64,000 nucleotides of DNA, taken from positions 3,410,001 through 3,474,000 of the forward strand of contig NZ_CP075691.1 in the NCBI RefSeq assembly GCF_020026305.1, read 5' to 3'. Positions 32,027 to 40,686 of the stretch are shown piece by piece (within the stretch, counting starts at the first letter, position 1; every line of letters starts with the position of its first letter). This stretch comes from Streptomyces sp. 135 (GTDB taxonomy: Bacteria; Actinomycetota; Actinomycetes; Streptomycetales; Streptomycetaceae). A program made the position numbers and the translations under genes. The notes beneath the pieces were generated by a model. It saw only the letters and a program-made list of their open reading frames with translations, had not been told where the DNA came from and ran no database searches.

Positions 32027-33661
32027 ATGAGGCAGAACAGCGTGCGTAAGGAGGGGGCGCGGTCACGCGTCCCGCACGCAAGTGATCACGGCTGGGACGA
32101 CGGCGCACAGCAGGGCGACGCCGGACGGCCCCCCGGCCACCGGCGCCGGCGCGGCTCGGGCGGCAAAGGCCGTCCGCGGCGCCGCAAGCGCCGCGTCCTG
32201 CGCTGGTCGGCGACGGTCCTGTCGGTCCTGATACTCGGCACGGCCGGCGCCGGCTACCTCTACTACCAGCACCTCAACGGCAATATCGAGACGGACGACC
32301 TGAACCTCGGCGAGCACCGGGCCCCCGAGCCCACGCCCAACGCCGCGGGCCAGACACCGCTGAACATCCTCCTCATCGGCTCGGACGCGCGGGACTCCAA
32401 GGAGAACCAGAAGCTCGGCGGCGCCAAGGACACCTTCGGCGCACCGCCGCTCGCCGACGTGCAGATGCTGCTCCACCTCTCGGCGGACCGCAGCAACATG
32501 TCGGTGATCAGCATGCCGCGGGACACGCTGCTCACCATCCCCAAGTGCACCGACCCCGACGACGGCAAGGTCTACCCCGAGTCCGGCCCGCGCACCATGA
32601 CGAACCAGTCGCTGGGCCGCGGCGGCCCCGGCTGCACCGTCGCCACCTGGGAGAAGCTCACCAACATCCACATCGACCACTACATGATGGTCGACTTCGC
32701 GGGCGTGGTCTCCATGGCGGACGCCATCGGCGGCGTACCGGTCTGCGTCGACAAGAACATCCACTCGCGCGACAGCCGGGGCAAGGGCTCGGGCCTGAAG
32801 CTGAAGAAGGGCACCACGGAGGTCCAGGGCGAGCAGGCCCTGCAGTGGCTGCGCACCCGCTACGGCTTCGAGGACGGCACCGACATAGGCCGCGCCAAGG
32901 CCCAGCACATGTACATGAACGCGCTGGTCCGCAAGCTCCGTGAGAACACCGGCCTGACGAGCCCGAACCAGCTGCGCAAGCTCGCCGACAAGGCGACGAA
33001 GGCGCTGAACGTCGACGACGGCCTCGGCACCATCAAGAAGCTGTACGACCTCGGCAACGAGCTCAAGAAGGTCTCGCCCTCGCGTACGACGATGACGACC
33101 ATGCCGTTCGACTACGTGGGCGCACGCGTCGTCCCCAAGCCCGGCGACGCGGAGCAGCTCTTCCGGCTGGTCCGCGACGACATCCCGCTGGACGGCAAGG
33201 GCAAGAAGAAGCCCGCCAAGGAGAAGGCGTCCGACGACCCGGCCGCCGACGACGACCGGATCGCGGTCCAGGTGCAGAACGGCACGCGCACCGTCAGCGA
33301 GCCCCCGGCCACCGGCCGGGCGAGCACGGTGGCGCAGATCCTGGCCGCGAAGGGCTTCAAGAAGGCGACGCCGGACATGACGACGGCGCTGACCGAGGGC
33401 AGGACGGTCGTCCGCTACCCCAGCGTCGACCTGGAGGGCGATGCCCAGCGGGTCGCCAAGGCGCTGGGTCTGCCGCTGAGTTCGGCGAAGAAGTCGACGG
33501 ACGTCTCCGGGGTGACGCTGGTCGTCGGCGCCGACTGGCGCGAGGGCGAGATGCCGCCCAAGCCGAAGAAGAAGGACGACAGGACGCCGGACTCCGCGGA
33601 CGCGCTCAGCGGGTCCGACAAGAAGGCGTGCATGAAGGTGAACCCCGACTTCACCTGGTGA
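32027..33661 (+). CDS. LCP family protein 3 with LytR_C domain
   Basis: A 544-residue protein starting at ATG 32027, with GGAGGGG 6 nt upstream. Basic N-terminus (residues 1-60), one transmembrane helix ending in YLYYQHLNGNI, then an LCP domain with NILLIGSDARDSKENQKLGG, LADVQMLLHLSADRSNMSVI and SMPRDTLLTIPKC. A LytR_C domain (IAVQVQNGTRTVSEPPATGR) occupies the C-terminal 130 residues. One Cys lies near the end (KKACMKVNPDFTW). It follows LCP 2 by 86 nt and is probably co-transcribed, ending at a strong terminator. Confidence 0.92.
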   Translation: MRQNSVRKEGARSRVPHASDHGWDDGAQQGDAGRPPGHRRRRGSGGKGRPRRRKRRVLRWSATVLSVLILGTAGAGYLYYQHLNGNIETDDLNLGEHRAPEPTPNAAGQTPLNILLIGSDARDSKENQKLGGAKDTFGAPPLADVQMLLHLSADRSNMSVISMPRDTLLTIPKCTDPDDGKVYPESGPRTMTNQSLGRGGPGCTVATWEKLTNIHIDHYMMVDFAGVVSMADAIGGVPVCVDKNIHSRDSRGKGSGLKLKKGTTEVQGEQALQWLRTRYGFEDGTDIGRAKAQHMYMNALVRKLRENTGLTSPNQLRKLADKATKALNVDDGLGTIKKLYDLGNELKKVSPSRTTMTTMPFDYVGARVVPKPGDAEQLFRLVRDDIPLDGKGKKKPAKEKASDDPAADDDRIAVQVQNGTRTVSEPPATGRASTVAQILAAKGFKKATPDMTTALTEGRTVVRYPSVDLEGDAQRVAKALGLPLSSAKKSTDVSGVTLVVGADWREGEMPPKPKKKDDRTPDSADALSGSDKKACMKVNPDFTW

Positions 33662-33675
33662 CCCGCCCCCGCATG

Positions 33676-33712
33676 CGCGAAGGGGCCCGGCGGTGCGCCG
33701 GGCCCCTTCGCG
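33676..33712. terminator. perfect hairpin terminator between convergent genes
   Basis: Arms 33676-33691 and 33697-33712 are perfectly complementary over 16 bp, with loop GGTGC. It sits between LCP 3 and the convergent glycosyltransferase, so it can end both transcripts. Confidence 0.85.
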
Positions 33713-33727
33713 TACGCGGCTCAGCTC

Positions 33728-34765
33728 TCAGGCCTCCTGGGTCTCCCCCAGGACGGCCGGGCGGCGCGAGGCGATGACCTTCTTCGCCAGCGAGCGGGGG
33801 CTGGTGAGGAAGCCCCAGCCCCACGACATGTGCATGGTCGCGAGCGCCACCGGTATCTGGAGGCGGGCCTTCAGCGGCAGGCCCTTGCCCGCGGGGACGG
33901 AGCCCGCGACGATCGCCGCGAGGTAGCCGCCGGGGATCACGAAGCCCCACGGCGTGAGCGCCGCGCCGACGACGATGCCCGCCGCGATCGCGCAGAGAGC
34001 GGTCGGCGGCGCGAGGTAGCGGAGGTTGATGGACCCCTCGTGGTAGCGGGCGACGACGTGGCGCCAGCGGCCGTAGTCCTTGTACTGCTTGGCGAGGGCC
34101 TTCACGCTCGGCCGCGGGCGGTACGACACCAGCAGATCGGGCGAGAACCAGATCAGGCCGCCCGCCTCGCGGATGCGGAAGTTCAGCTCCCAGTCCTGGG
34201 CGCGGATGAACTCCTCGTTGTACCCGCCCTGTTGCTCCAGGGCCTCGCGGCGGAAGACGCCCAGGTAGACCGTCTCGGCCTGCTGGGCCGCGCCGCCGGT
34301 GTGGAAGGCGGCGTTGCCCACGCCGATCTTCGACGTCATGGCGGCGGCGACCGCGTGCTCCCAGTCGTTCTGGCCCTCGGCGTGCATGATGCCGCCGACG
34401 TTCATCGCGCCGGTCTCCTCCAGGAGCCGGACGGCCGTCGTGATGTAGCCCGGCGAGAGCGCGGCGTGGCCGTCCACGCGCACCACGATCGGGTGACGTG
34501 AGGCCTTGATCGCGGCGTTCAGCGCGGCCGGCGTACGCCCCGTGGGGTTGGGGACCGTATGCACCCGCGGATCCTCGCGGACCAGCTCGGCGGCGATCTC
34601 GTCCGTGCGGTCGGTGGAGGGGCCGAGCGCGACCACTACCTCCATCTCACCCGCGTATTCCTGGCGCAGGATCGCGTGGACGGCCTCGCGCAGGTGCCGC
34701 TCCTCGTTGAGGACGGGCATGATCACGGACACGGCGGGAGGCTGTGCCTCAGACTTCGCGTTCAT
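33728..34765 (-). CDS. glycosyltransferase family 2
   Basis: A 345-residue GT-A enzyme. The N-terminal nucleotide-sugar fold reads PAVSVIMPVLNEERHLREAV, with acidic motif VVRVDGHAALSPGY near residue 95 and acceptor motif RAQDWELNFRIREAGGLIW near residue 190. One or two hydrophobic segments near residues 255-300 suggest membrane association. The ATG at 34765 (MNAKSEAQPPAVSV) is the natural start; the frame's extension overlaps LCP 4 antisense. Located inside the LCP cluster and divergent from LCP 4, it likely builds the glycopolymer those proteins attach. Confidence 0.9.
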   Translation of the reverse strand: MNAKSEAQPPAVSVIMPVLNEERHLREAVHAILRQEYAGEMEVVVALGPSTDRTDEIAAELVREDPRVHTVPNPTGRTPAALNAAIKASRHPIVVRVDGHAALSPGYITTAVRLLEETGAMNVGGIMHAEGQNDWEHAVAAAMTSKIGVGNAAFHTGGAAQQAETVYLGVFRREALEQQGGYNEEFIRAQDWELNFRIREAGGLIWFSPDLLVSYRPRPSVKALAKQYKDYGRWRHVVARYHEGSINLRYLAPPTALCAIAAGIVVGAALTPWGFVIPGGYLAAIVAGSVPAGKGLPLKARLQIPVALATMHMSWGWGFLTSPRSLAKKVIASRRPAVLGETQEA

Positions 34766-34937
34766 CACGCGCCACGTTACCGCGAATGGGGGACACGGAC
34801 GCGCGCCGTCCGGGTCGTTGCCCCGGGCCGCATTTCGTATGGGCTTACGTTTCTCGGGTCCCCGGATCCGTCGCCCGTCGTCCGTCGTCCGTCGCCCGCC
34901 CCGAGCCAGGTCCGTCTCCGCGGAGGTGTTCCCCCAC

Positions 34938-36422
34938 GTGCCCACACCGCCCCGCTCCCCCGCTCCCGCGCCGCGCCGCCCGCACCCGCAGGGCCACAGA
35001 CCGCCCGACCGCGGGCCGGCCGGGCGGGCGAAGCGGCGGCCGCGCTGGGCCATGCGGATGGCGACCGCGTGCTCCGTGGCGGTGCTCGTCGCGGCCGGCA
35101 TCGGGCACTCCGTGGTCACCGGTCTCGACACCGGGATCAAGCGGGTCGATGCCTTCAGGGACATGAAGAACCGGCCCGCTTCGGGCAACGGCATGAACGT
35201 GCTGCTCGTCGGCACCGACGGCCGCGACAAGATCACTCCGGAGGAGAAGGAGAAGTACCGCCTCGGCGGCGCCCCCTGCCACTGCACGGACACGATCATG
35301 ATCGTGCACATCTCGGAGGACCGGGACCGCGCCAGCGTCGTGAGCCTGCCGCGGGACTCGTACGCCGAGCTGCCCGAGCACACCGACCAGAACAGCGGCA
35401 AGCAGCACCGCACGCACCCCGGCAAGATCAACGCGGCGTACGCGGAGGGCGGGCCGAACCTCACGGTGCGGACCGTCGAGCACATGACGAAGGTCAAGAT
35501 CGACCACTACCTGGAGGTCGACTTCACCAGCTTCATCAAGACCGTGGACGTCCTCGGCGGCGTGGAGATCTGCACGTCGCGCCCGCTCCAGGACTCGCAC
35601 ACGGGCCTGAACCTCGCGGTCGGCACGCACGCCATGAACGGCGGCGAGGCGCTCCAGTACGTGCGGTCGCGGTACGTCGACGGGGCCTCCGACCTCGGCC
35701 GGATGAAGCGCCAGCAGCGGTTCCTCGCGGCGCTCATCGCGAAGGCGACCAGCAGCGGCGTCCTGCTCAATCCGGTCAAGTTCCGCGACGTGACGCAGAC
35801 GCTGCTCGGCTCGGTCCGGGCGGACAAGGGCTTCGGCACGAGCGACATGCTGGACCTCGGCCGGGCGATGCGGGGCTTCTCGCCGTCGTCCTCGGAGTTC
35901 ACGACCGTGCCGCTGAGTCCCGAGGGGCAGACCCTGCCGGGCATCGGCGCGACGCTGAAGTGGCACCCGACGAAATCCCGCAAGCTGTTCGACGCGCTGC
36001 GCGAGGACCGCCCGCTGGCCCCGCACCGCAACAAGTCCAGGGTCGCGCTGGTGGACGTCTCGCCCCAGCAGATCCAGGTGCAGGTCGACAACGGCACGGC
36101 GGTGCCGGGGCTCGGCAAGCGCGTCGACACCGGGCTGCGGGCCACCGGCTTCCGCACGACCGGCCTGCCGGGGAACGTGCCGACCGCGCGGACGGCGCCG
36201 GCGGCGCGGACCGTCGTCGCCTACGACCCCCGCTGGGACCGCTCCGCGAAGGCCCTCGCGACGGCCCTGCCGGGCTGCGAGATGCGCACGGTCGACGGGC
36301 AGGGGGCGGTGCTGAAGGTGATCGCGGGGACGGACTTCAAGGCGGTGCGGCCGGTGCGGGCGGAGGACGAGCTGGAGGGCGAGTTCGGGGCCGTCACCGG
36401 CGACCAGGTCGTCTGTCCCTGA
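34938..36422 (+). CDS. LCP family protein 4 with LytR_C domain
   Basis: About 494 residues from GTG 34938 (VPTPPRSPAPAPRRPHPQG), with GGAGGT 10 nt upstream; ATG 34839 is an in-frame alternative with poorer support. A basic Pro-rich N-terminus and one transmembrane helix (TACSVAVLVAAGIGHSVV) precede the LCP domain: NVLLVGTDGRDKITPEEKEK, HCTDTIMIVHISEDRDRASV and SLPRDSYAELPEH. The C-terminal LytR_C-like domain begins IQVQVDNGTAVPGLGKRV, and the protein ends DQVVCP. Divergent from the glycosyltransferase. Confidence 0.9.
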   Translation: MPTPPRSPAPAPRRPHPQGHRPPDRGPAGRAKRRPRWAMRMATACSVAVLVAAGIGHSVVTGLDTGIKRVDAFRDMKNRPASGNGMNVLLVGTDGRDKITPEEKEKYRLGGAPCHCTDTIMIVHISEDRDRASVVSLPRDSYAELPEHTDQNSGKQHRTHPGKINAAYAEGGPNLTVRTVEHMTKVKIDHYLEVDFTSFIKTVDVLGGVEICTSRPLQDSHTGLNLAVGTHAMNGGEALQYVRSRYVDGASDLGRMKRQQRFLAALIAKATSSGVLLNPVKFRDVTQTLLGSVRADKGFGTSDMLDLGRAMRGFSPSSSEFTTVPLSPEGQTLPGIGATLKWHPTKSRKLFDALREDRPLAPHRNKSRVALVDVSPQQIQVQVDNGTAVPGLGKRVDTGLRATGFRTTGLPGNVPTARTAPAARTVVAYDPRWDRSAKALATALPGCEMRTVDGQGAVLKVIAGTDFKAVRPVRAEDELEGEFGAVTGDQVVCP

Positions 36423-36474
36423 CGCCCCTGACACCCCTGACCGTCACCTGTCCTTGACCGGTGCCGCAGGGGCC

Positions 36475-37023
36475 TCAGTCGTCGAAGCCCTCCGCCGCGC
36501 GGGCCTCCCGCAGCTCCTTGATCGCGCGGCGCCGGGCGAGGCGGTGCGTGCGGCGGATCTGGGCCTCCTGGTAGCGGCGGCGGTCGCGGTCGGTCTCCGG
36601 GAGGACCGGGGGCACCGTGCGGGGCTTGCCGTCGGCGTCGACCGCGGCGAAGACGAGATAGGCGGAGCCGACCTGCTGGGCGGGCGTCGACTCGTTCCAC
36701 CGCTCGGCCAGGACTCGCACGCCGACCTCCATGGAGCTGCGTCCGGTCCAGTTGACCTGGGCCTTCACATGGACGAGATCTCCTACTCTGACCGGCTCCA
36801 GGAAGACCATCTCGTCCATGGAGGCGGTGACGGCGGGCCCGCCCGAGTGGCGTCCGGCGACGGCCCCCGCCGCGTCGTCCACGAGTTTCATGATCACGCC
36901 GCCGTGCACCGTGCCGAGGAGGTTGGTGTCGTTGTGGGTCATGATGTGGCTGAGCGTGGTGCGGGAGGCCGAGGTCGGCTTGCCCGGTATACCCGATTCC
37001 GAACGGGGGGCCTGATCTGTCAT
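36475..37023 (-). CDS. acyl-CoA thioesterase (hotdog fold)
   Basis: A 182-residue hotdog-fold protein of the YciA/Acot family, hydrolysing acyl-CoA to free acid and CoA. The catalytic region TLSHIMTHNDTNLLGTVHGG near residues 23-43 carries the conserved Asn/Asp, followed by VIMKLVDDAAGAVAGRHSGG. The C-terminal 50 residues are a charged helical tail. The ATG at 37023 (MTDQAPRSESGIPGKP) is chosen; the frame's upstream part is antisense to LCP 5. It sits between two LCP genes but on the opposite strand, so no functional link is implied. Confidence 0.88.
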   Translation of the reverse strand: MTDQAPRSESGIPGKPTSASRTTLSHIMTHNDTNLLGTVHGGVIMKLVDDAAGAVAGRHSGGPAVTASMDEMVFLEPVRVGDLVHVKAQVNWTGRSSMEVGVRVLAERWNESTPAQQVGSAYLVFAAVDADGKPRTVPPVLPETDRDRRRYQEAQIRRTHRLARRRAIKELREARAAEGFDD

Positions 37024-37152
37024 GCCCTCCACCCTATGCCGGGCGCGCCCGCACCCCTTCCCCGGCCGCTTTGCATCAGCTCTGCAACAGCCCTGGCCCG
37101 AAATCCCGACCGCCCTGTAAGCCGCGCGCCCTCGCACTGCACACTGGGCCAC

Positions 37153-38487
37153 ATGAGCGATTGGCCAGACGATCAGGCGGGCGGCCGTGGATATGGCCGC
37201 GGCAGCGGGAACCCTCAGCCCGACGGCGCCCGCGTGATGCGGCATGTCCAGCGCGGCGGCCCCGCCCGCCCCGCCGGACCGCCGCCGGGCGGTGTGCCGC
37301 AGCAGCCCGCGTACGACGACGGGTACGGGGACGGACAGCCGTACGGCGACGCCCGCGACGAGGTCTTCGAGCCGCGCACCCCGCGCCAGGGTGGCCACGG
37401 CCAGAGCTACGACAGCGGCTACAACACCGGGCAGGTCTACGGCCGGCCCGCCACGGGCGACGGCGGCCAGGGCGGTGCCGGACGCCCGCCGCGCGGCCCG
37501 CGCGCCGCGCCGAACTGGCGGCGCCGCATCAAGATCGGCTCGATCACCCTCGTATCCGTACTGCTCGTGACGACCGTGGCGACGTACTTCTGGGCGGACG
37601 GCAAGCTCAAGCGCGAGGTCGACCTCTCCAAGGTCATCGAGCGGCCCGAGGGCGGCGCGGGCACGAACTACCTGATCGTCGGCTCCGACAGCCGCGAGGG
37701 CATGTCGGCCGAGGAGAAGAAGCGGCTGCACACGGGCTCGGCCGACGGCAAGCGCACCGACTCGATGATGATCCTGCACGTCGCGGACGACGGCGGGAAC
37801 ACGATGATCTCGCTGCCCCGCGACTCGAACGTCACGATCCCCTCCTTCAAGGGCGCGGAGTCCGGCAAGCTCTACCCCAACCAGGGCCGCCAGACGAAGC
37901 TGAACGCCGCGTACGCGGAGGACGGTCCCGAGCTGCTCGTCCGCACCGTCGAGTACAACACCGGCCTGCGCATCGACCACTACGCCGAGATCGGCTTCGG
38001 CGGCTTCGCGAAGATCGTGGACGCGGTCGGCGGCGTCGAGATGGACATTCCCAAGGGCTTCAAGGACAAGAAGTCCGGCGCCGACTTCGAGGCGGGCAAG
38101 CAGACGCTCGACGGCGAGCAGGCCCTCGCCTTCGTCCGCACCCGCTACGCGCTGCCGGGCAGCGACCTGGACCGCACGAAGAACCAGCAGAAGTTCCTCG
38201 CGGCCCTCGCCAACCAGGCGGCGACGCCGGGGACGGTCATGAACCCGTTCAAGCTCTACCCCACGATGGGCGCGGGCCTGGACACGCTGATCGTCGACAA
38301 GGACATGGGCCTGATGGACGTGGCGTCCATGTTCTGGGCGATGAAGGGCGTCACCGGCGGCGACGGCAAGTCGATGAACATGCCGATCGCCGGCATGTCG
38401 GGCGGCAACGTCCTGTGGGACAAGGCCAAGGTCAAGCAGCTGGTCAACCAGCTGAACAACGACGACAAGGTCACGGTCTCCGGCTGA
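37153..38487 (+). CDS. LCP family protein 5
   Basis: A 444-residue protein from ATG 37153 (MSDWPDDQAGGRGYGRGSG). A long Gly/Pro/Gln/Tyr-rich cytoplasmic N-terminus (about residues 1-115) precedes one transmembrane helix (SITLVSVLLVTTVATYFW). The LCP domain shows NYLIVGSDSREGMSAEEKKR, RTDSMMILHVADDGGNTMIS and LPRDSNVTIPSF. There is no LytR_C domain and, unlike the other four LCP proteins here, no C-terminal cysteine. It is the most diverged member of the cluster and may serve a different polymer. Confidence 0.92.
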   Translation: MSDWPDDQAGGRGYGRGSGNPQPDGARVMRHVQRGGPARPAGPPPGGVPQQPAYDDGYGDGQPYGDARDEVFEPRTPRQGGHGQSYDSGYNTGQVYGRPATGDGGQGGAGRPPRGPRAAPNWRRRIKIGSITLVSVLLVTTVATYFWADGKLKREVDLSKVIERPEGGAGTNYLIVGSDSREGMSAEEKKRLHTGSADGKRTDSMMILHVADDGGNTMISLPRDSNVTIPSFKGAESGKLYPNQGRQTKLNAAYAEDGPELLVRTVEYNTGLRIDHYAEIGFGGFAKIVDAVGGVEMDIPKGFKDKKSGADFEAGKQTLDGEQALAFVRTRYALPGSDLDRTKNQQKFLAALANQAATPGTVMNPFKLYPTMGAGLDTLIVDKDMGLMDVASMFWAMKGVTGGDGKSMNMPIAGMSGGNVLWDKAKVKQLVNQLNNDDKVTVSG

Positions 38488-38498
38488 ACCACGGCTCG

Positions 38499-38517
38499 GG
38501 GGCCGGGCGGCGGCCCC
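38499..38517 (+). terminator. weak hairpin after LCP 5
   Basis: GGGGCC (38499-38504) pairs with GGCCCC (38512-38517) across a 7-nt loop, 12 nt after the LCP 5 stop codon. It is short and in G/C-rich DNA, so support is limited. Confidence 0.3.
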
Positions 38518-38607
38518 GTCCCCCGAACGGCCCGCCCGGCGGGAAACCCCGGCTCCGGCATGCCACGGTGGTCCGAACCTGCCACCGTCGACGTCCGGAG
38601 CCCTGCC

Positions 38608-39750
38608 ATGGCAGACCTACAGGACGAGATCAACGCCACCGCCGAGGCGGGGGAGCTCGACCAGTCCCCCGCCCGGCCCGACCCCCGTACCGAGCCGCTT
38701 CCCGAGCGGGAGCCCGGTCACGGCCCCGAGGCGGCGGAGGCCGCCGACCCGCTGGAGCGGGCCCACGCCCTGCTCGCCGCACACCCCGTCGCCGACGGGT
38801 ACAGCGGTCTGCCGGGAACCCTGCGCGACCTGCCCTGGTACGACTTCGAGACGGGCGACAGCGGCCTGGAGAGCGATCTGCCGCGGCTGCGCGCGGGCCG
38901 CGTCGGGGCGCAGCTGTGGTCCGTGCGGGTGCCCGAGCGGCTCGGCACCGACCAGGTCGTGCGGACCACCCTCGAACAGATCGACCTGGTCAAACACGTC
39001 GTCGGTAACCATCCCGAGTGGCTGCGGCTCGCCCGTGACGCCTCGGAGACCACCGACGCCCGCAACTGCGGCCGCATGGCCACGCTGATCGGTCCCGCCC
39101 GCGGCACCGCGCTCGGCGACTCGCTGGGGGCCCTGCGCGGGCTGCACAGCCTGGGTCTGTGCGCGGTGACCCTCTGCGGTACGTCGTGGGCGGGCGCCGA
39201 GGGGCTGACCGCGTTCGGCGAGGAGGTCGTGCGGGAGATGAACCGGCTCGGGATCCTCGCGGACCTGTCCGGCGCGTCCGAGGCGACCGTGCGGCGGGTC
39301 CTGGCCATCTCCAAGGCTCCGGTGATCTTCACCCGCTCCGGTGCCGCTGCCCTGCGCGACCACCCGGACAACCTCTCGGACGAGCTGCTCGCGGAGGTGG
39401 GCGAGCACAAGGGCCTGTGCATGGTGCCGCTGGCCGCCGACCGCACGGGTTCCTCGGCGCGCGAGGTGGCGGACCATCTCGATCACGTGCGCCGGGTCGC
39501 GGGGCCGGAGTGCGTCGGCATCGCGGGGATGTACGACACCCCTGAGGTGCACCCGGAGGATCTCGTCGACCCGTCGGACTATCCGCAGCTGATCGCGGCG
39601 CTCCTGGACCGCGGCTGGCCCGAGGCCGACGTGGCGCTGCTCACCTGGGGCAACTTCCAACGCGCCCTGCGCGGCGCGGACTTCACGGCCCGGGCCACGC
39701 GGGAGCGCAGGACGGCGTCCACGGCGCGGATAGAGCGCCTGGACGGCTGA
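38608..39750 (+). CDS. dipeptidase-fold protein lacking metal ligands (probable pseudoenzyme)
   Basis: A 380-residue protein starting MADLQDEINATAEAGEL at ATG 38608, with CGGAG 7 nt upstream. It aligns along its length with the renal-type dipeptidase encoded at 44729-45934, but the catalytic residues are replaced: DGHNDLP becomes DGYSGLP, GAEGG becomes GPARG, DLSHVA becomes DLSGAS, FSHSSA becomes FTRSGA and GGDYDG becomes AGMYDT. All zinc ligands and the Asp are therefore lost while the fold motifs persist. Intact length and good codon use argue against decay. A binding or regulatory role is possible; hydrolysis is unlikely. Confidence 0.85.
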   Translation: MADLQDEINATAEAGELDQSPARPDPRTEPLPEREPGHGPEAAEAADPLERAHALLAAHPVADGYSGLPGTLRDLPWYDFETGDSGLESDLPRLRAGRVGAQLWSVRVPERLGTDQVVRTTLEQIDLVKHVVGNHPEWLRLARDASETTDARNCGRMATLIGPARGTALGDSLGALRGLHSLGLCAVTLCGTSWAGAEGLTAFGEEVVREMNRLGILADLSGASEATVRRVLAISKAPVIFTRSGAAALRDHPDNLSDELLAEVGEHKGLCMVPLAADRTGSSAREVADHLDHVRRVAGPECVGIAGMYDTPEVHPEDLVDPSDYPQLIAALLDRGWPEADVALLTWGNFQRALRGADFTARATRERRTASTARIERLDG

Positions 39751-39780
39751 CCAGCCGGGTCACGGTCACCCGGGCCGCGG

Positions 39781-40188
39781 TCAGGGGATCTTGCAGAGGC
39801 AGAACGGGTGCCCGGCCGGGTCGGCGTACACGCGGAAGTCGCGCTTGCCGCCGTCGTCGTCCAGGTCGAGGGGTCGCGCGCCGAGGGCGAGCACCTTCTT
39901 CTCGGCGGCGTCGAGCTCCTCGGTGGTGCGGCCGGCGTCGAGGTCCAGGTGGAGCTGCTGGGCGTTGACGTCGGAGCGGGGCCACTCGGGCGGGCGCAGG
40001 TCGCTCACCCGCTGGAACGACACCTTGACGCGGCCCGGGGCCACGAGGTCGACCCAGTCCCCGTCCTCCTCGATGGTGCCGCCGATGACCTGGGCGTAGA
40101 ACTCGGCCAGTTCACGCGGGCGCGGACAGTCGAGGACGACGTTGCGCAGGCGGGCGATGGGGGCGGCGGCGTCGTGCTGGTCGGTCAT
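39781..40188 (-). CDS. VOC family protein (glyoxalase/bleomycin-resistance fold), copy A
   Basis: A 135-residue single-domain VOC protein: LRNVVLDCPRPRELAEFYAQ near residue 14, QQLHLDLDAG in the middle and RDFRVYADPAGHPFCLCKIP at the end. These are glyoxalase-like-domain motifs, and the metal-ligand positions are only partly identifiable. Substrate unknown. It lies 43 nt downstream of a close paralogue, a probable tandem duplication transcribed as one unit. ATG 40188 is preceded by GAAGGAGGAG. Confidence 0.85.
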   Translation of the reverse strand: MTDQHDAAAPIARLRNVVLDCPRPRELAEFYAQVIGGTIEEDGDWVDLVAPGRVKVSFQRVSDLRPPEWPRSDVNAQQLHLDLDAGRTTEELDAAEKKVLALGARPLDLDDDGGKRDFRVYADPAGHPFCLCKIP

Positions 40189-40231
40189 GACTCCTCCTTC
40201 TCGACGGGATTCCCGGCAGGGCGCGGGTGTC

Positions 40232-40594
40232 TCAGCAGGCGCAGAGGCAGAACGGGTGCCCGGCCGGGTCGGCGTAAACCCGCCAGTTGCGGTCCCGGTC
40301 GGCCGCGTCGAGGGCCGTGGCGCCGAGGGCGAGGACCTGTTCCTCGGCGGCGTCCATGTCGTCCACTGTGAGGTCCAGGTGGAACTGCTGCGACCCGTCG
40401 GGCGCGGGCCACTTCGGCGGTACGTGGCCGGGGGCCCGCTGGAAGGCCAGGGGGGTGCCGTCGTGCCCCTTGAGGTCGACCCAGGTGTCGTCGGCCGGGG
40501 TCGGGGTGCCGCCGACGACCGCGGCATAGAACTCCGCGAGGGCGAGCGGGTCGGCGCAGTCGAGGACGACGACGCCGAGCTTGGCGAGAGCCAT
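40232..40594 (-). CDS. VOC family protein, copy B
   Basis: A 120-residue paralogue of the adjacent VOC protein: LGVVVLDCADPLALAEFYAA at the N-terminus and RVYADPAGHPFCLCAC at the C-terminus, nearly matching copy A. It ends in an unusual CLCAC cysteine cluster. ATG 40594 is preceded by GGAGG. It is the first gene of the pair and divergent from the CGNR protein, with a dyad element between them. Confidence 0.85.
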   Translation of the reverse strand: MALAKLGVVVLDCADPLALAEFYAAVVGGTPTPADDTWVDLKGHDGTPLAFQRAPGHVPPKWPAPDGSQQFHLDLTVDDMDAAEEQVLALGATALDAADRDRNWRVYADPAGHPFCLCAC

Positions 40595-40641
40595 GGTTCC
40601 TCCAGAGGTTGCCGCGAATTACCGGATGATGGCACCAACAG

Positions 40642-40678
40642 GTAACGGTTACTTCATGCTCCCGCAGAAGAGGTAACG
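40642..40678. promoter_or_regulatory. GGTAAC repeat cluster, candidate operator
   Basis: GTAAC-G-GTTAC (40642-40652) is a perfect dyad, and a third half-site GGTAACG occurs at 40672-40678. They lie in the 92-nt spacer between the divergent VOC and CGNR genes. The CGNR protein is a candidate binder. Confidence 0.45.
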
Positions 40679-40686
40679 TCGCAACC

